Shown here piece after piece: positions 27,090-30,107 of a stretch of 30,107 bases of DNA. Within the stretch, counting starts at the first letter, position 1. The number at the start of each line of letters is the position of its first letter. A program made the translations under genes and the position numbers. Location of the stretch: assembly GCA_905221605.1 (NCBI GenBank), contig CAJNDS010001179.1, positions 1 to 30,107 of the forward strand, in the 5' to 3' direction. Below the pieces are notes generated by a model. It was not told the DNA's origin. It did no database searches and saw only the letters and a program-made list of their open reading frames with translations. This DNA comes from Symbiodinium natans (taxonomy: Eukaryota; Sar; Dinophyceae; Suessiales; Symbiodiniaceae).

Positions 27090-29500
27090 CATATACCGTG
27101 TCATGACAAAGCCTGCTGCACGGTGTTTTTCAGTATTCATTCATAGCACGTGCTTGGCACCACGGACGATGAGAACCACAGATGGAGGGCAGCAGGCTGA
27201 CTGCATCAATAACTCCTGAGAGGATGTATCAAATCTTGCCCATCGATTAATCACATGCACCTACACAAGCGAAGACTGCCGGGGGCGTGCCCCCTTGCCC
27301 TCTTCTTTGTAAGTTTTCAGACTTGTCCTGAGCAATGAGGGATCGCTTAAGGCATCTCCACTGCGCTCCAAGAAAAGGCATTCAAACAGGGCGTGAGCGG
27401 ACGAGTTCTTTCTTTCACTTTCACCTTGTTTTCGTCTCGGGCCGTGGTCTTGCCATTGGACAACAGCAAATGAGTTCCCCCGAATGTCAAATCAACGTTT
27501 GGCGTTATTGGTGAGTAGGTGGTCCGGGCTGGTCGTTCCATGATGGCTCTGTTTGCACGCTGAGGAATCCGATCCATCACCTGCTTGCTACAGGCAGTGT
27601 AGGTTTGGTGCTTCATGTGGTACTCTCGACTCTCGAGATTCTTGAGAGCAAGTTTTCTGGCATGACTCGCCTCAGTGACGCGGTATCAGGCAGCAGCATA
27701 CTCGCGGTTTGTCTGGACATCGGCACGGACCCTGCGTGACCTAGCAAGCAAAGGGCTGGCATGCGGCGTAGCCTTGGCCACAGCCATGAGCCACCGCCTG
27801 CTGCAAGCAGCTTCCGTGTGGCTCCTCTACATCGCCCAAGGAACGCATGATGACCAGTTTCAATGATGTGCCTGTTGTTTCAGCAGGGCCGCCCTTTGCA
27901 GGGCTTATCAGGGCTTCAACGGTAAACGAAGGAATGCAGTACCAGCAGCCAGTAAAATTAAAGGCACAAAACCTTGTTTTTCCGCACTCGGTGATACCTT
28001 GCACTACGCCCCCGGATCACATGTGGAAAGTCTGCTAAGATCATAGTCTATGCATCCTGGTACGACATCCCCGGCTCCAGCAGGGAATCCCCCACGACCT
28101 ATAGTAGGGTTGAGAGGGGTGATGCATGCTTCGCTTCCAGGCGAAATGTGGCTAGGAGAGGCGCCTACTTGGCTGCCAAATGCAGACAGCGTCTCCCTGC
28201 AGCATTTAAACAAGGAAGCACCTTGACATCAAGTGACATCACTTGCACACAGCCCTGCTTCCGATTTGCGCGTGAAGAACATCGGTTCACATCCGTCGCA
28301 CGCAGCCCAGGTCTCCCATTTGACGGTCATCGATTTTCAGCTATGCACCGCTGTAGCAGGCAGACTCCAGCAAAGCCTGACCATACCTAGGCCGTAGGAT
28401 GCTGGCACATCACCGCACATGCATCCTGGTGCATTCGGTGTGCCAACGTTCAGAGTGAGGAGGTCCTGGTTGGGGTGACGTTACGGCGCTCGCCTGGGCA
28501 CGGAGCCCGTGTTGGGTCCAAGTTACACTCGTGCCTAAGCGCGGGCAGGGTCGCCTAAGCGCGGGCAGGGTCGCAGGTTTCGGGGTCGCGAATTCATAGA
28601 AAAGCCGCAGGTTTCACGAATAATCGGTGGTCCTTGCTGATGCTCTTGATTCTGGGTTATCTCGCTCTTGCCTGCCAGGTCCCGTTGCACTTTCCAGGGT
28701 CCAAGTCGCGCTCCTGCCTAGGTCTCGTGCACTTCGGAGGTTTCGCTCGCTCCGTGTCGCGAAAATGTGGCAGGGACGCACTTTCCTGCCTTTCAAATGG
28801 GGGCTCCCTCCCTGGGACCTTGGTGTGTGGTCTCGGAGTGCTTTGGAAGGGGTCTTGGCGTGCTCTTGGAATGTTACACTTTGCACGGTACACTGCTTGG
28901 GGTACCAGAATTGATTTGCGGAGGGGTTGTGGTCATTCTACAGCACAGGCTACGTGGAAGTGCCAGTGCAGTACTGTACCTGATGGTGACGTAACTCCCA
29001 TGCCATGCCATCCCCTCCTGTGCAGGGCGCGTGGAAGCACTGCAGCTGTTTCTTGATCCCAATGCCGAGGCGCGTCGAACCCGAACTCTGCAGCCTCAAA
29101 GCGCAGAATTGGTGCTTCAGGTGGAATGGACAGCGACTGCAGTGGAGAGGGGTCTCAAGGCTGAACACGCCTCGTATGTGAATCGGCCTCTAACTCCCAG
29201 CTTTCAGCGAGAATGCTGGCAGCTTTCGGACAGGCGATGGAACCTCCGCCATTGTGGCTCCAGGCCTCCATGCTTTGTCCCAGCGCGCACATGCGCAGAC
29301 GGCTCAAGATGAGAGAGCTTTGCCCATGGTTTGATGAGGTTTGGCGGCACGGCCTGCGAAAACCAACTCCGATTCCAGACAGCGGCTGGCCTTCACGGAA
29401 TGCATTGAACGACTTAGAGTGAGGTCCTTATCGTCCTACTGTCCAACCCACAAAGCCCCACTAGTTGGAAGGTTCGGTTGTCGCCTGGCGCCGATACAGT
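27090..29500. other. No gene recognised
   Basis: About 2.4 kb of mixed sequence with short, motif-free open frames on both strands. One + segment (27675-27866) reads LASKGLACGVALATAMSHRL and could be an exon, but nothing supports it beyond composition. A perfect 20-bp tandem duplication (CCTAAGCGCGGGCAGGGTCG) lies at 28534-28573. Confidence 0.4.
28534..28573 (+). repeat. Perfect 20-bp tandem duplication
   Basis: CCTAAGCGCGGGCAGGGTCG occurs twice in direct succession, followed by CAGGTTTC, which itself recurs near 28608. Confidence 0.95.
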
Positions 29501-29504
29501 ATCT

Positions 29505-29580
29505 AGGAAAAACCTAAACCCTAAACCCTAAACCCTGCGACAAGGGTGGGAAAAAAACCTAAACCCTAAACCCTAAACTT
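29505..29580 (-). repeat. Two short CCCTAAA blocks, each preceded by oligo-A
   Basis: 29513-29536 and 29558-29578 each contain about three CCTAAAC heptamers. They are preceded by GGAAAAA and GGGAAAAAAA respectively. The spacer is TGCGACAAGGGTGGG. Confidence 0.9.
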
Positions 29581-29720
29581 GGCTTAGAAGCTTTAGCTTG
29601 GGTTTTTTGTTACCTTTGGGTTTCTTTGAAGCCTGGCTCGGCTGAGACGAGGACCCCTCCTACCAGAAATGTATCGCCAGTTCCCTGCAGAGTGTCCGGG
29701 AGGTCAGCTAAGCGGGTGGC

Positions 29721-29762
29721 AAAAAAAAACCCTGAACCCTAAACACTAAACCCGAAACCCTA
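29721..29762 (-). repeat. Degenerate CCCTAAA block preceded by oligo-A
   Basis: GGCAAAAAAAAA is followed by about four telomere-like units with substitutions (CCCTGAA, CACTAAA, CCCGAAA). It has the same arrangement as the two blocks 150-200 bp to the left. Confidence 0.85.
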
Positions 29763-29963
29763 GCAGCAGTAGCTGCAAAATTTGGTTGCCAGGATCTCGG
29801 CCGCCATGGCGGCTGATAGCGCAAGCACCCGCAGCGCGGAAGCCTCAGTGCCGAGCATCTGACCGTAGACTGCGGGCCACGTGATTTGGATCATTTGGTG
29901 GCGGTATTTTTTCCGTAGTTTTTTTCCGTTTTTTTTTGTAGTTTTTTTCCGGCCGTCTGGCCC

Positions 29964-30107
29964 AGCAAGCAAGCAAGCAAGTAAGCAAGCGAGCCAGCAA
30001 GCAAGCAAGGAAAACAAGCAACGGTACCAGCAAGCAAGCAATCAAGCAAGCAAGCAAGCAAACAAGCAAGCAAGCAAGCAAGCGAGCAAGCGGGCCAGCA
30101 AGCAAGC
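29964..30107 (+). repeat. (AAGC)n tetranucleotide repeat to the window edge
   Basis: CAAG/AAGC tetranucleotides with variants (GTAAGC, GCGAGC, CCAGC, one GAAAACAAGCAACGGTACC interruption) run to the last base. The Leu/Ala/Cys-rich reverse-strand frames are artefacts. Confidence 0.95.

Overview
The window is nuclear DNA from a eukaryote, most probably a dinoflagellate. The evidence is TTTAGGG-type telomeric repeats, long simple-sequence tracts, short introns with GC and GA donors beside GT ones, acceptors that nearly always read AG|G, and all well-supported genes on one strand (+). I know of no bacterial, organellar or viral feature that fits. The genus cannot be read from the sequence; Suessiales or a relative is only a guess.

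Layout. 1-95 is a telomeric array. 96-2375 is subtelomeric-type repeat DNA: C-rich and oligo-A arrays, a satellite of about 100 bp, and an AT-rich degenerate repeat. About 2.6-4.84 kb carries the 3' part of a THUMP/UPF0020-type RNA methyltransferase gene. 4.84-8.18 kb has no gene I can name and includes an AT-rich island with a 61-bp tandem duplication. 8.18-15.71 kb carries a NIMA-related (NEK-like) protein kinase in about 17 small exons. Between its N-lobe exons (8.18-10.11 kb) and catalytic-loop/C-lobe exons (13.84-15.71 kb) lies a seven-exon TBC-domain (Rab GTPase-activating) gene on the same strand (10841-13804). A 101-bp hairpin element with a 5-bp target duplication sits 19 bp before its start codon. 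15737-19894 is a long intronless gene for a secreted or membrane-anchored Cys-rich protein ending in a PIPIPNV heptad array. It starts 28 bp after the kinase stop codon. 19.9-30.1 kb is mostly repeats, microsatellites and degenerate telomere-like blocks, with weak candidate exons near 25.4-27.1 kb and an AAGC repeat at the right edge.

The kinase, the Rab-GAP and the methyltransferase are housekeeping or signalling families and do not form an obvious pathway; one-directional tandem packing links them. The most unusual features are the TBC gene inside the kinase gene and the Cys-rich/heptad-repeat protein. All exon models were assembled by eye from conserved protein motifs plus splice-site phase, so individual junctions may be off by a few bases.
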